A DNA stretch of 64,000 nt from Streptomyces sp. NBC_01445 (GCF_035918235.1 NZ_CP109485.1:2976001-3040000), one strand, 5' to 3'. Counted from the stretch's first letter, positions 17,201 through 26,076 are shown. A program made the numbers and translations. The notes: generated from the letters alone by a model not told the origin.

Positions 17201-17592
17201 CGCCGCATGCGGCGTGGACGGACGCCGATGACGAGCAGGTCGTCCGGGCCCGCCACCGCGTCGCGCAGGGCCCGGCCCGGTCTGGCCCTGACCACACGGC
17301 GTACCAGGTCGACGTCCCGGGGTGGCCCGCCGAGCGCCTCGGCGAAGGCGCGGTCGAGGCGGGCGCAGGCCTCGCCGTGCCAGTGCCGGGCCCACTGCCG
17401 GTCGGGGCGGCGGGCGTACAGGCCCTCACCCTCGGGCGGCTCCCAGGCGAGGACGGCGACGAGGACCCGGCCCGAGCGGCGCGCCTGCTCGGTGGCCGCG
17501 CGCAGCGCCGCGAGCCCGCCGAGCGAGTCGCTCACCCCGACGACGACCTGACCGACCGTTCCCTCGGGCCGTCGGGCCTCGATGGCGCTCAC
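17059..17592 (-). CDS. universal stress protein (USP) domain protein
   Basis: A 177-aa single-domain USP. The core strand VGQVVVGVSDSLGGLAALRAATEQARRSG opens the fold, and DDLLVIGVRPRRMRRGRIHRYVVAHAGCPVLTVP near the end resembles the nucleotide-binding G-x2-G-x9-G region, but basic residues replace the glycines, so ATP binding is doubtful. A 37-residue tail follows. The GTG at 17592 has GGGGAGG six bases upstream and overlaps the TGA of the 47-aa gene upstream (GTGA). It is coupled to that gene and convergent with the two-component system. USP proteins act in stress survival; the specific role is unknown. Confidence 0.85.
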   Translation of the reverse strand: MSAIEARRPEGTVGQVVVGVSDSLGGLAALRAATEQARRSGRVLVAVLAWEPPEGEGLYARRPDRQWARHWHGEACARLDRAFAEALGGPPRDVDLVRRVVRARPGRALRDAVAGPDDLLVIGVRPRRMRRGRIHRYVVAHAGCPVLTVPAPPLARHELRALRRASAYDFAAAGPAG

Positions 17593-17732
17593 GGCTTCCT
17601 CCCCTTGCGCTGCTTCCCGTTCACCAGCGCGCGGACCCAGGCGCCCGCCGGCCGCGTGGTGCGCGCCTCCGCGCGGCGCTGCATCTCCCGCTCGAAACGG
17701 TCCGTGACACAGCCCGCCTCGTACCCGTCCAT
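17589..17732 (-). CDS. 47-aa conserved-looking protein coupled to the USP gene
   Basis: A short frame from the ATG at 17732, with AGGAGG at ideal spacing, to a TGA that overlaps the USP start. The protein (MDGYEAGCVTDRFEREMQRR, then a basic C-terminus ending KQRKGRKP) is highly charged, with a likely amphipathic helix in the first half and no membrane segment or signal. The excellent ribosome site and four-base overlap argue that it is translated. I do not recognise a family. It could be a partner or translational gate for the USP. Confidence 0.65.
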   Translation of the reverse strand: MDGYEAGCVTDRFEREMQRRAEARTTRPAGAWVRALVNGKQRKGRKP

Positions 17733-17795
17733 GGCATGCCTCCTCAGCCGGCTCCCCAGGCCAAAACCCCTGACCTCCCTCGAGTCTGTAGGCTG

Positions 17796-17819
17796 ATTGG
17801 CCTGGACAGCAGGGCCAAT
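17796..17819. promoter_or_regulatory. candidate MocR operator
   Basis: ATTGGCC (17796-17802) and GGCCAAT (17813-17819) form an inverted repeat with a 10-base spacer, starting 38 bases before the MocR ATG. The position suggests autoregulation. The assignment to this regulator is inference. Confidence 0.4.
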
Positions 17820-17833
17820 AGCGGGGAGTTGGT

Positions 17834-19327
17834 ATGGCAGGCAATCGAGTGGTCCACGCCTTGAACCCGCCGGGCACGGACAACATGAACGGGTCCCTGG
17901 GCAGCCGCCGCCTCGCCGGCCTCCTGGCGGTCACCGCCGGGGAGCGACCCGGCTACCGCGTCCTGGCCCAGGGCGTACGCACCCTGCTGCTCGACGGGCG
18001 CATCCCGCTGCACACCCGGCTGCCCGCCGAGCGCGAGCTGGCCACGGCGCTCGGCGTCAGCCGCGCCACGGTCACCGCCGCCTACGACCTGCTGCGCGAG
18101 GGCGGCTACGCACGCAGCAGGCGTGGCGCGGGGACGTGGACCGAGCTGCCCGAGGGACAGCGGCCCGCCAGCGTGGCCGTCTTCCCCACGGGCGACGACG
18201 TGATCGACCTCGCCATCGCGGCGCCCGGCGCGCCCGAGGCGGAGCTCGCCGACGCGCTCGCCGCCGCCGGCGCACAGCTGCCGAGGCACGCGTCGACGCC
18301 CGGCTACCACCCGTACGGGCTTCCCGAGCTACGGGCCGCGGTCGCCGAGCGGTTCACACGGCGCGGCCTGCCGACGCTCCCCGAACAGATCCTCATCACC
18401 TCGGGCGCCCAGCAGGCGGTGTCGCTCACCCTGGGGCTCCTCGCCCGGGCGGGCGACCGCGTCCTGGTCGAGAACCCGTCGTACCCGAACGCCCTGGACG
18501 CGCTGAACAGGGGCGGGATGCGGGCCACGCCGGTGCCGGTCACGGACGGCGGCTGGGACACGGACCTTTTCGAGTCGGCGCTGCGCCAGACCGCGCCGCG
18601 GCTCGCCTATCTGATCCCGGACTTCCACAACCCGACCGGGCGGCTGATGCCGCGCGAGCAGCGGGTGCGGCTCCTCGAGGCGGCGCGGGCGACCGGGACC
18701 TGGCTGGTCGTGGACGAGACGGTCGCCGACATCGCGCTGGACGTGCCGGCGCCCGCGCCGTTCGCCTCGCTCGCCTCGCACGGTGCGGGCGAACAGGTCG
18801 TCACCGTGGGCTCGTTGAGCAAGTCGCACTGGGGCGGGCTGCGCATCGGCTGGGTACGGGCCGGGTCGCGGCTCATCACGGAACTGGCCACGGCACGGGT
18901 GCCGTTCGACATGTCGGGTTCCGTGCTCGACCAGCTTGTCGCGCTGCGGCTGCTCGACCGGATGGACGAGGTCCTGAGCGAGCGCCTGCCGCGGATGCGG
19001 GCCCAGCGGGACGCGCTCGCCGAGGACCTGGCGCGCGAACTGCCTGAGTGGCGCTGGCAGTTGCCACCCGGCGGCCTGTCGCTCTGGATCGACCTGGGCC
19101 GCCCGATCGCCTCGGCGCTCGCCCGGGCCGCGCTGCGGCACGGGGTGCGCATCGAGGGCGGCTCCCGCTTCGGCGCGGACCCGGGCACGCACGAGCACCG
19201 GCTGCGCTTCCCGTACACACAGCCGCCCGAGGTCGCCAGGGAGGCGGTGCATCGCCTGGCGCAGACGCTCGCGGACGGCCTCGGCGCGACCGGTGACGAG
19301 CCGGGCCGGCCCCACTGGGTGGCGTGA
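17834..19327 (+). CDS. MocR/PdxR-type regulator (GntR HTH fused to aminotransferase fold)
   Basis: A 497-aa chimera. The GntR winged helix covers residues ~40-105 (YRVLAQGVRTLLLDGRIPLH, RLPAERELATALGVSRATVT). The rest is a fold-type I aminotransferase with NPSYPNALDAL, the PDFHNPTGRLMP loop, VDETVADIALD and the PLP-binding Lys in VGSLSKSHWGGLRIGW. MocR regulators use PLP or its aldimines as effector and usually do not catalyse. The ATG at 17834 has GGGGAG five bases upstream. It is divergent from the USP pair. No membrane partner (YczE type) or transport gene is adjacent, so the target is unclear beyond possible self-control. Confidence 0.92.
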   Translation: MAGNRVVHALNPPGTDNMNGSLGSRRLAGLLAVTAGERPGYRVLAQGVRTLLLDGRIPLHTRLPAERELATALGVSRATVTAAYDLLREGGYARSRRGAGTWTELPEGQRPASVAVFPTGDDVIDLAIAAPGAPEAELADALAAAGAQLPRHASTPGYHPYGLPELRAAVAERFTRRGLPTLPEQILITSGAQQAVSLTLGLLARAGDRVLVENPSYPNALDALNRGGMRATPVPVTDGGWDTDLFESALRQTAPRLAYLIPDFHNPTGRLMPREQRVRLLEAARATGTWLVVDETVADIALDVPAPAPFASLASHGAGEQVVTVGSLSKSHWGGLRIGWVRAGSRLITELATARVPFDMSGSVLDQLVALRLLDRMDEVLSERLPRMRAQRDALAEDLARELPEWRWQLPPGGLSLWIDLGRPIASALARAALRHGVRIEGGSRFGADPGTHEHRLRFPYTQPPEVAREAVHRLAQTLADGLGATGDEPGRPHWVA

Positions 19328-19362
19328 CGCCGGACTGATGGGCCGTCAACTCAGGCACGAGG

Positions 19363-19677
19363 TCAGTGCAGTGACGGCCCGCCGAACAGCTCCACCGCGT
19401 TCCGCACGTCCCCGAGGCCCTTCGCCAGGGCGCTGACCGAGCCGATCGCGCCCGCGATGAGCAGCAGGGAGCGGCGCAGGCGCGGGATCTCGGGGAGGCC
19501 GCCGGCGGCCATCGCGTCCAGGGCGGCCAGTTCGTCCTCGGCGACCGCCCGGTCGGGGAACTCGGCCGGATGGGCGGCCAGTTCACGGCGCAGCCTGGAC
19601 ACCGCGGCGCGCAACTCCGTCACCCGCGGATCCTCTTCGCTGACCGCCACCAGCTTCTGCCCCACGCTCCGCAACAC
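19363..19677 (-). CDS. small conserved actinobacterial protein, DUF5955-like
   Basis: A 104-aa protein from a GTG at 19677 with GGGGAG just upstream. It is largely helical (ELRAAVSRLRRELAAH, then RAVAEDELAALDAM) and ends with a moderately hydrophobic helix around LLLIAGAIGSVSALAKGL. The pattern resembles the DUF5955 family of Streptomyces as I remember it; that assignment is tentative. No catalytic motif or signal peptide is visible. It is convergent with the MocR gene and divergent from the MobA-like gene. Function unknown. Confidence 0.7.
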   Translation of the reverse strand: MLRSVGQKLVAVSEEDPRVTELRAAVSRLRRELAAHPAEFPDRAVAEDELAALDAMAAGGLPEIPRLRRSLLLIAGAIGSVSALAKGLGDVRNAVELFGGPSLH

Positions 19678-19902
19678 AGCTCTCCCCCCTCGCACGCCTT
19701 TGTGCGACCGCGGACGTGCGCGTTCCGCACGCCGTACGCCTTCCGCGGCCCCGGCGGGGCGTTGGCCGGACTCGCCGCATCGGGGTCGTCGGCCAGTAAA
19801 CGCCACCTTCTGCCGCGCCCGCCACCGTGCCGACCGAATTCCGGCCTCACGAGTGTCCCCGGGGGTCGGCGCGCGGGCGGCCCGGTGAGGTATCCAGGCT
19901 TC

Positions 19903-20508
19903 ATGACACACGCAACGGATGAGGCTCCGGTGACGGGACTGCTGCTCGCGGCGGGCGGTGGGCGCAGGCTCGGCGGGCGGCCGAAGGCGCTCCTGACGCA
20001 CCGCGGGCGCCCCCTGGTGGAGCACGCGGTGGCGGTGCTGCGCGCGGGCGGCTGCGAGCGCGTCCACGTCGTACTGGGCGCGGCAGCGGACGACGTGCGG
20101 GCGCGGGCGGACCTGGCGGGGTGCGTGCTCGTGGAGAACCCGGCGTGGGAGGAGGGCATGGGGTCGTCGCTGCGGGCGGGGCTCGGCTCGCTCACCGGGA
20201 CGGGGGCGTCGGCCGCGCTCGTACTCCTTGTGGACCAACCGGGGATCGGGGCTCCGGCGGTGGCGCGCGTGCGCGCCGCGTACCGGTCGGCGGGGTCGCT
20301 GGCGGCGGCCGCGTACGACGGGGAGCGCGGGCATCCGGTCCTGTTCGGGGCGGAGCACTGGCCGGGGATCGTGGCGAGCGCGGCCGGGGACCGCGGGGCG
20401 CGCGCGTACCTGAAGGAGCACGCGTCGGAGCTCACGCTCGTGGAGTGCGGCGATGTGGCCGATGACTACGACATCGACACCGAGGCCGACCTGAAGCACC
20501 TTGAGTGA
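19903..20508 (+). CDS. MobA-like NTP transferase (molybdopterin cytidylyltransferase type)
   Basis: A 201-aa nucleotidyltransferase. The nucleotide-binding loop LLLAAGGGRRLGGRPKALL is at residues ~14-32, and the metal-site Asp lies in LVLLVDQPGI. VENPAWEEGMGSSLRAGL and GHPVLFGAEHW are family motifs of MocA/MobA proteins, which activate molybdopterin for xanthine dehydrogenase-type enzymes. The ATG at 19903 follows a weak ribosome site. Its place between the allantoin block and malate synthase suggests a role in maturing a xanthine dehydrogenase, but no such enzyme is in this window. A sugar-phosphate role cannot be excluded. Confidence 0.8.
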   Translation: MTHATDEAPVTGLLLAAGGGRRLGGRPKALLTHRGRPLVEHAVAVLRAGGCERVHVVLGAAADDVRARADLAGCVLVENPAWEEGMGSSLRAGLGSLTGTGASAALVLLVDQPGIGAPAVARVRAAYRSAGSLAAAAYDGERGHPVLFGAEHWPGIVASAAGDRGARAYLKEHASELTLVECGDVADDYDIDTEADLKHLE

Positions 20509-20588
20509 GGGGCATGAACGGGGCGTGAGGAGCCTGGCACCGAGCGCCACGTTATGTCGACCCGGAGAATCTCGACATCAACAAACCA

Positions 20589-20617
20589 TTGAACTTCCAC
20601 AATGAGGAAACTAGTAT
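20589..20617 (+). promoter_or_regulatory. aceB promoter with class I operator in the spacer
   Basis: TTGAAC (20589-20594) and TAGTAT (20612-20617) are exactly 17 bp apart. The spacer holds TTCCACAATGAGGAA (20595-20609), the same palindrome as at allR, hyi and gcl. A bound repressor would block RNA polymerase directly. Confidence 0.75.
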
Positions 20618-20724
20618 CCACTGCTCAGAAGGGCCGGTCCCCCCGCGCGGGGTCCGTAGTCGTATTCCGGCGCCCACGGCACTCGGTGCCGCCCGCGCCC
20701 GTTCGCTGAAGGAAGTGACAGCTC

Positions 20725-22362
20725 ATGTCCGCACCAGCGCCGTCCCCGCTGGCCATCGTCGACGCAGAGCCCCTGCCCAGGCAGGAAGAGGTGCTCACGG
20801 ACGCGGCCCTCGCCTTCGTGGCCGAGCTGCACCGGCTGTTCACGCCCCGGCGTGACGAGCTCCTCACCCGCCGCGCGGAGCGTCGCGCCGAGATCGCCCG
20901 CACCTCCACGCTCGACTTCCTCCCGGAGACCGCTCACATCCGCGAGGACACCACCTGGCGCGTCGCGCCCGCCCCGGCCGCGCTGAACGACCGCCGCGTC
21001 GAGATCACCGGTCCCACCGACCGCAAGATGACCATCAACGCCCTGAACTCGGGCGCCAAGGTCTGGCTCGCGGACTTCGAGGACGCCTCGGCCCCCACCT
21101 GGGAGAACGTCGTCCTGGGCCAGGTCAACCTGATGGACGCCTACACGCGCAACATCGACTTCACGGACGAGCGCACCGGCAAGTCGTACGCCCTCAAGGG
21201 CAACGAAGAGCTCGCGACCGTCGTGATGCGCCCGCGCGGCTGGCACCTGGACGAGCGCCACCTGAAGGACGAGGCCGGCCGGCCCGTCCCCGGCGCGCTC
21301 GTCGACTTCGGCCTGTATTTCTTCCACAACGCCAAGCGCCTGATCGAGCTCGGCAAGGGCCCGTACTTCTACCTCCCGAAGACGGAGTCGCACCTGGAGG
21401 CCCGCCTCTGGAACGAGATCTTCGTCTTCGCGCAGGACTACGCCGGGATCCCCCAGGGCACCGTCCGCGCGACCGTCCTGATCGAGACGATCACGGCCGC
21501 GTACGAGATGGACGAGATCCTCTACGAGCTCCGCGACCACGCCGCCGGCCTGAACGCGGGCCGCTGGGACTACCTGTTCTCCATCGTCAAGAACTTCCGT
21601 GACGGCGGCTCCAAGTTCGTCCTGCCGGACCGCAACCTGGTCACGATGACGGCCCCGTTCATGCGCGCCTACACCGAACTCCTCGTCCGCACCTGCCACA
21701 AGCGGGGCGCGCACGCGATCGGCGGCATGGCGGCGTTCATCCCGTCACGGCGCGACGCCGAGGTCAACAAGGTCGCGTTCGAGAAGGTCAAGAACGACAA
21801 GGACCGCGAGGCCGGCGACGGCTTCGACGGCTCGTGGGTCGCCCACCCCGACCTGGTCCCGATCGCGATGGCGTCCTTCGACGCGGTCCTCGGTGACAAG
21901 CCGAACCAGAAGGAGCGCCTGCGCGAGGACGTGTCCGTCGCGCCCGGCGACCTGATCGCGATCGACTCCCTCGACGCCCGGCCCACCTACGACGGCCTGG
22001 TCAACGCCGTCCAGGTCGGCATCCGCTACATCGAGGCGTGGCTGCGCGGCCTCGGCGCCGTCGCCATCTTCAACCTGATGGAGGATGCGGCCACCGCCGA
22101 GATCTCCCGCTCGCAGATCTGGCAGTGGATCAACGCCGGCGTCGTCTTCGAGGGCGGCGAGCACTCCGGCACGACGGTCACGGCCGACCTGGCCCGCGAG
22201 GTCGCGGCCCAGGAGCTCGCGAACATCAAGGCCGAGATCGGCGAGGAGGCCTTCGCGGCCGGCAAGTGGCAGCAGGCCCACGACCTCCTCCTCCAGGTCT
22301 CCCTGGACGCGGACTACGCGGACTTCCTGACGCTGCCCGCGTACGAGCAGCTCGCCGGCTGA
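20725..22362 (+). CDS. aceB: malate synthase A
   Basis: A 545-aa malate synthase, which condenses glyoxylate with acetyl-CoA to malate. Family signatures are visible: KVWLADFEDASAPTW, VMRPRGWHLDERH, GPYFYLPKTESHLEARLWNE (catalytic Arg/Glu region), ATVLIETITAAYEMDEIL, the metal-site Asp region KNFRDGGSKF, and the catalytic Asp in FNLMEDAATAEISRSQIWQW. The length is that of isoform A. The ATG at 20725 has AAGGAAG a little far upstream. A 5' leader of ~100 bases separates it from its promoter. The class I operator links it to allantoin use, where it drains the glyoxylate formed. It ends at a strong hairpin. Confidence 0.97.
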   Translation: MSAPAPSPLAIVDAEPLPRQEEVLTDAALAFVAELHRLFTPRRDELLTRRAERRAEIARTSTLDFLPETAHIREDTTWRVAPAPAALNDRRVEITGPTDRKMTINALNSGAKVWLADFEDASAPTWENVVLGQVNLMDAYTRNIDFTDERTGKSYALKGNEELATVVMRPRGWHLDERHLKDEAGRPVPGALVDFGLYFFHNAKRLIELGKGPYFYLPKTESHLEARLWNEIFVFAQDYAGIPQGTVRATVLIETITAAYEMDEILYELRDHAAGLNAGRWDYLFSIVKNFRDGGSKFVLPDRNLVTMTAPFMRAYTELLVRTCHKRGAHAIGGMAAFIPSRRDAEVNKVAFEKVKNDKDREAGDGFDGSWVAHPDLVPIAMASFDAVLGDKPNQKERLREDVSVAPGDLIAIDSLDARPTYDGLVNAVQVGIRYIEAWLRGLGAVAIFNLMEDAATAEISRSQIWQWINAGVVFEGGEHSGTTVTADLAREVAAQELANIKAEIGEEAFAAGKWQQAHDLLLQVSLDADYADFLTLPAYEQLAG

Positions 22363-22379
22363 GTCCGGCCCCGCACCAC

Positions 22380-22415
22380 CCGAGCCCTCGGCACCGCACA
22401 GCGCCGGGGGTTCGG
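22380..22415. terminator. terminator between aceB and the HipA-like gene
   Basis: A 13-bp stem with two G-U type wobbles (22380-22392 with 22403-22415) lies 18 bases after the aceB stop and 12 bases past the stop of the convergent gene. Confidence 0.7.
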
Positions 22416-22427
22416 TCGTGTCCGGGG

Positions 22428-23351
22428 TCAGCCCTTGTCACCGAGGTGGACGGACCAGTCCTGTTCGGCGGCCGGTTTGCCGTGCAGGTCGGGGACGCGC
22501 TTGAGCCAGTCGGGGCGGCCCTTCTCCGTGTCGGCCGCGCGGCGCGCGTCGGCGGCCGCCAGCTGATCGCGCGACGGAAAGTCCGTGGGCAGCCAGGCGG
22601 GGGACGTACGGGCGCGGGCCGCGAGATAGGAGACGTACGCCTCGCGGACCGCGTCCGGCGAATGGAAGCCCGGCTCGTCGGTCAGCCACGCGTCGGGGAC
22701 GAGCGCGGTGATCTCGCGGAGCATCTCCTCGGTGACGAGGGGCGCCAGCTCCGCGTCGGCGGCCGCCGTGTCGGGCCCGTAGGCGCCGAGGGCGTGATGG
22801 CGGAAGTCGTACGCCTTGTCGGGCGCGGACGCGTCCCAGCGGTGGTGGAAGATCAGGGCGGCGCCGTGGTCGATCAGCCACAGCTTCGGCTCCTGGATGC
22901 CGAAGGTGGGCCAGATCATCAGGTTCGAGCTGTGGATCGTGCGGTCCACGTTGACCGTGAGGGCGTCGAGCCACACGATCTTCCCGGCCTCCAGCGGGTC
23001 CACCGTGAAGGCGGCAGCGACCTCGGGCGTGAAGTCCTTCGCGCCCGGCAGGAAGTCCATCCCGAGGTTGAGCCCGTCGCTCGCGCGCAGCAGGTCCTGG
23101 ACCTCCTGGTGCGGCTCGTGTGCGGCCACCTCGGGGTCGAAGTGGACGCGGACCAGCTCGGGAAAGCGCAGGCCGAGGCGGCGCGCCAGCTCACCGACGA
23201 CGATCTCCGCGACGAGCGCCTTGCGGCCCTGCGCGGAGCCGGTGAACTTCACGACGTAGGTCCCCAGGTCGTCGGCCTCGACGACCCCGGGCACGGAGCC
23301 GCCGGTTCGCAGGGGGTTCAGATACCGGACGGCCGTCACTTCTCGCAGCAC
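22428..23351 (-). CDS. HipA-like kinase-fold protein
   Basis: A ~307-aa protein with the actinobacterial stand-alone HipA-like domain. GTYVVKFTGSAQGRKALVAE supplies the nucleotide Lys region, LDALTVNVDRTIHSSNLMIW the catalytic-loop Asp with Asn five residues on, and KLWLIDHGAALIFHH the DFG-like metal Asp. The N-terminal HipB-interacting and DNA-binding parts are absent, and no HipB-type HTH gene lies next to it, so it is not an obvious toxin-antitoxin pair. The start is uncertain: GTG at 23351 is used, and GTG at 23339 is possible. Target and role are unknown. Confidence 0.78.
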   Translation of the reverse strand: MLREVTAVRYLNPLRTGGSVPGVVEADDLGTYVVKFTGSAQGRKALVAEIVVGELARRLGLRFPELVRVHFDPEVAAHEPHQEVQDLLRASDGLNLGMDFLPGAKDFTPEVAAAFTVDPLEAGKIVWLDALTVNVDRTIHSSNLMIWPTFGIQEPKLWLIDHGAALIFHHRWDASAPDKAYDFRHHALGAYGPDTAAADAELAPLVTEEMLREITALVPDAWLTDEPGFHSPDAVREAYVSYLAARARTSPAWLPTDFPSRDQLAAADARRAADTEKGRPDWLKRVPDLHGKPAAEQDWSVHLGDKG

Positions 23352-23520
23352 ACCCGCCAGCCTAACGGTCGGCGCCCGCGGCCGAGGGGTGGCCGGGATC
23401 GCACCCTGCGGCGCTCCGGGTCCACCCGACGCCCGGCGACTGCCGGTACCGTCGTCCCGGCTGCGGAGATCTTCTTGCGCTATCTCCCTTGCGCGGGACC
23501 GATGATGAGGGACGGGACGC

Positions 23521-24762
23521 ATGGTGAACGGTGGCCGGGTCGCGGTCGTGGGCGGGAGCATCGCCGGGTGCGCCGCGGCTCTCGCGGCCCATCGCGGGGG
23601 CGCGGACGAGATCGTCGTGTACGAGCGGGCCGCGAGCTCCCTCGCGGAACGCGGCGTGGGCCTCGCGGTGCACGACGCGCGGTACGCCGAGCTGGAGTCG
23701 GCCGGGTACATGGACGCGGGCATGCCGTGGGTGGGCCTGGTGCGCCGTCGCTGGTACGTGCGCGCCGGGGGCAAGGAGCTCGGGCGCGAGATCGCCGTCA
23801 TGCCGTTCCCGTTCCGTACGTACAACTGGGGGCCGCTCTGGCGCGATCTGCGCCGGGCGGTGCCCGAGGGCGTCGAGTTCCGTACGGGTGCGGCGGTGGC
23901 GCGGGTCGAGGCGACGGCGGGCGGGGCCCGCGTACACACGGCAGCCGGTGGCGCCGAGGAGTTCGGCCTCGTCATCGGCGCGGACGGCTACCGCTCGGCG
24001 GTGAGGGCCTGCGCGTTCCCCGACGTACAGCCGCGGTACGCGGGATATCTGGCGTGGCGGGGCGCGTTCCCCGCACAGCGGATCTCCGAGCCCGGCCTGT
24101 GGGCCGAGGAGGACTGCGCGTACGTCGTGTTCCCCGGCGGGCACCTCATCGTCTACCGGATCCCGGACGGCGGCCCGTCCGGCGGCCATCGCGTGAACTG
24201 GGTTCTCTACACGGCTCCCCCGCCGGGCGTCGACGCGGCGCTGCGCGTCGACCTGCCGACGAGCCTGCCGCCCGGCACCCTCACCGACGCGCTGCGCTCC
24301 CATCTCGCCTACGTGGCCGACGAGTTGCTGCCGCCGTACTGGGGCGACCTGGTCCGCCTCACCGCCCCGGACGAGCTCGCGCTCCAGCCCATGTACGACT
24401 TCACGGCCCCGCGGTACGCGACGGGCCGGTTCATGCTGGCCGGGGACGCGGCGACGGTCGCGCGCCCGCACACCGGGGCGGGGGCGGTGAAGGCCCTCCA
24501 GGACGGCGTGGCCATCGAATCCGCGTTCCGCGCCGCGCCGGCCCTGGACGGGGCGCTCGCCGCGTACGACGACTCCCGCACGGCGGCCGGCGGCGCACTG
24601 GTCGGGCTCGGACGGAGCCTCGGCCGGGCGCTCGTGCAGGAGACCCCGGACTGGCGGGAGTTGGACCAGGCCGGGCTTGAGGCGTGGTGGGCACAGGCGG
24701 ACGGAACCGGGGTGTTCGGCGGGAAACAGCTGGATTCCGGCACCGGCCCGCATCCCCGCTGA
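23521..24762 (+). CDS. FAD-dependent monooxygenase (2,6-dihydroxypyridine hydroxylase-like)
   Basis: A 413-aa class A flavoprotein. The Rossmann motif VAVVGGSIAGC is at residues ~7-17, the GD-type motif IGADGYRSAVR near 155, and the FAD ribityl motif MLAGDAATVARPHTGAGAVKALQDG near 305-330. The GGSIAG variant and TGAGAVKAL resemble dihydroxypyridine and related aromatic hydroxylases. HpxO-type urate hydroxylases are related, but the uricase found later makes that role unnecessary. The ATG at 23521 has GAGGGACGGG upstream. It stands alone next to the VWA gene. Substrate unknown. Confidence 0.85.
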   Translation: MVNGGRVAVVGGSIAGCAAALAAHRGGADEIVVYERAASSLAERGVGLAVHDARYAELESAGYMDAGMPWVGLVRRRWYVRAGGKELGREIAVMPFPFRTYNWGPLWRDLRRAVPEGVEFRTGAAVARVEATAGGARVHTAAGGAEEFGLVIGADGYRSAVRACAFPDVQPRYAGYLAWRGAFPAQRISEPGLWAEEDCAYVVFPGGHLIVYRIPDGGPSGGHRVNWVLYTAPPPGVDAALRVDLPTSLPPGTLTDALRSHLAYVADELLPPYWGDLVRLTAPDELALQPMYDFTAPRYATGRFMLAGDAATVARPHTGAGAVKALQDGVAIESAFRAAPALDGALAAYDDSRTAAGGALVGLGRSLGRALVQETPDWRELDQAGLEAWWAQADGTGVFGGKQLDSGTGPHPR

Positions 24763-24807
24763 GCAGTCGTTTTGTTGTGCGCGTACGTTGATCCATAAGA
24801 TCCGGCG

Positions 24808-26076
24808 ATGATCATAAGAAAACGGCTGGCGGCGGGAACGTGTGTCCTGTTCGCCGCCCTGACCATGGGGCTGACGCCCGTCGGCGCCTTCGCCGCGGAC
24901 AGCCCCGACGAGCAGCCCACGGCCGCCCCGAAGGTCGAGCTCGTGCTCGACGTGAGCGGTTCCATGCGGGCGCGCGACATCGACGGCGGGACCCGGATGG
25001 CCGCCGCGAAGCAGGCGTTCAACGAGGTGCTCGACGCGACGCCGAAGGAGGTGGAGCTCGGCATCCGCACGCTGGGCGCCAACTACCGCGGCGAGGACCG
25101 GAAGGTGGGCTGCAAGGACACCGCGCAGCTCTACCCGGTCGGGCCGCTCGACCGCACCGAGGCGAAGACCGCGGTCGCCACCCTCTCGCCGACCGGCTGG
25201 ACGCCGATCGGCCCCGCGCTCCTGAAGGCGGCCGACGACCTCGACGGCGGCGACGGATCGCGCCGCATCGTCCTCATCAGCGACGGCGAGGACACCTGCC
25301 AGCCGCTCGACCCGTGCGAGGTCGCCCGCGACATCGCCGCCAAGGGCATCAACCTCACCATCGACACGCTCGGCCTGGTCCCTGACGCCAAGACGCGTGA
25401 CCAGCTCAGCTGCATCGCCGAGGCCACCGGCGGGACGTACACCTCCGTGCGGCACACCGATGAACTCACCGACCGCGTCGGCCAGTTGGTCGACCGGGCC
25501 GCCGACCCCGTGGTCAACCCCGTGGCCGTCGAGGGCGCCGAGGAATGCACCGGCGCGCCGGAGATCAAGCCGGGTCTGTACACGGACCGCGAGACGTTCG
25601 GCGAGCACCGCTTCTACCGCGTGGCCGTCGCCCCCGGGCAAGAACTGCGTGCCTCGGTGAGCGTCGCCGCGGACCGCGCGGTCAACAAGGACTACGGCGT
25701 GCTGCTGCGCGCGGTCACCGAGCACGGCCGTGAGATCGTCCGGGGCTCGGAGGCGGGCGACGGTCGTACGGACGTGATCTCGACCGGTCTGCGCTACCCG
25801 AAGCCCGAGCAGGACGACGAGGCGGCGGCCGAGACCGTCTGCCTCCAGGTGTCGAACTCCTACTCGGCCCCCGCGTCGGTCAAGACGACGCCGGGCCTCC
25901 CGGTCGAGCTGACCGTCGACGTCGTGGACGCGCCGAGCGCCGCGTCCGACGTGGCCGCGTTCGGCCTCGGCCGCGGCTGGTGGCTGCTCGGCGCCCTGGT
26001 GCTCACCGGCTTCGTGGCGGGTGTGCTGTGGGGCTGGATCTCGCGCTGGCGGGTCGCGGTCTGGAGGACCAACTGA
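24808..26076 (+). CDS. secreted/membrane-anchored VWA-domain protein
   Basis: A 422-aa protein with a Sec signal peptide (cleavage near AFA-AD, residue ~31) and a VWA domain with a complete MIDAS (VLDVSGSM, the Thr in GWTPIGPAL, LISDGEDTC). Four cysteines in the domain (GCKD, DTCQ, DPCE, LSCIA) probably pair outside the cell. After a beta-sandwich resembling pre-peptidase C-terminal domains comes one membrane helix (WWLLGALVLTGFVAGVLWGW) and a short cytoplasmic tail. Its TGA shares one base with the ATG of the next gene, so the two form a pair. MIDAS-containing domains bind metal-dependent protein partners; the partner here is unknown. Confidence 0.88.
   Translation: MIIRKRLAAGTCVLFAALTMGLTPVGAFAADSPDEQPTAAPKVELVLDVSGSMRARDIDGGTRMAAAKQAFNEVLDATPKEVELGIRTLGANYRGEDRKVGCKDTAQLYPVGPLDRTEAKTAVATLSPTGWTPIGPALLKAADDLDGGDGSRRIVLISDGEDTCQPLDPCEVARDIAAKGINLTIDTLGLVPDAKTRDQLSCIAEATGGTYTSVRHTDELTDRVGQLVDRAADPVVNPVAVEGAEECTGAPEIKPGLYTDRETFGEHRFYRVAVAPGQELRASVSVAADRAVNKDYGVLLRAVTEHGREIVRGSEAGDGRTDVISTGLRYPKPEQDDEAAAETVCLQVSNSYSAPASVKTTPGLPVELTVDVVDAPSAASDVAAFGLGRGWWLLGALVLTGFVAGVLWGWISRWRVAVWRTN

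Noticed and set aside
22428..23351. HipAB toxin-antitoxin system
   Set aside because: There is no HipB-type HTH gene beside it and the N-terminal HipA part is missing.
22038..24680. An 880-codon plus-strand frame
   Set aside because: It overlaps malate synthase, the HipA-like gene and the FAD monooxygenase in wrong frames and has no domain.
23521..24762. FAD-dependent urate hydroxylase (HpxO)
   Set aside because: Its motifs fit aromatic hydroxylases better, it lies far from the purine operators, and a complete uricase is present at 47502-48434.
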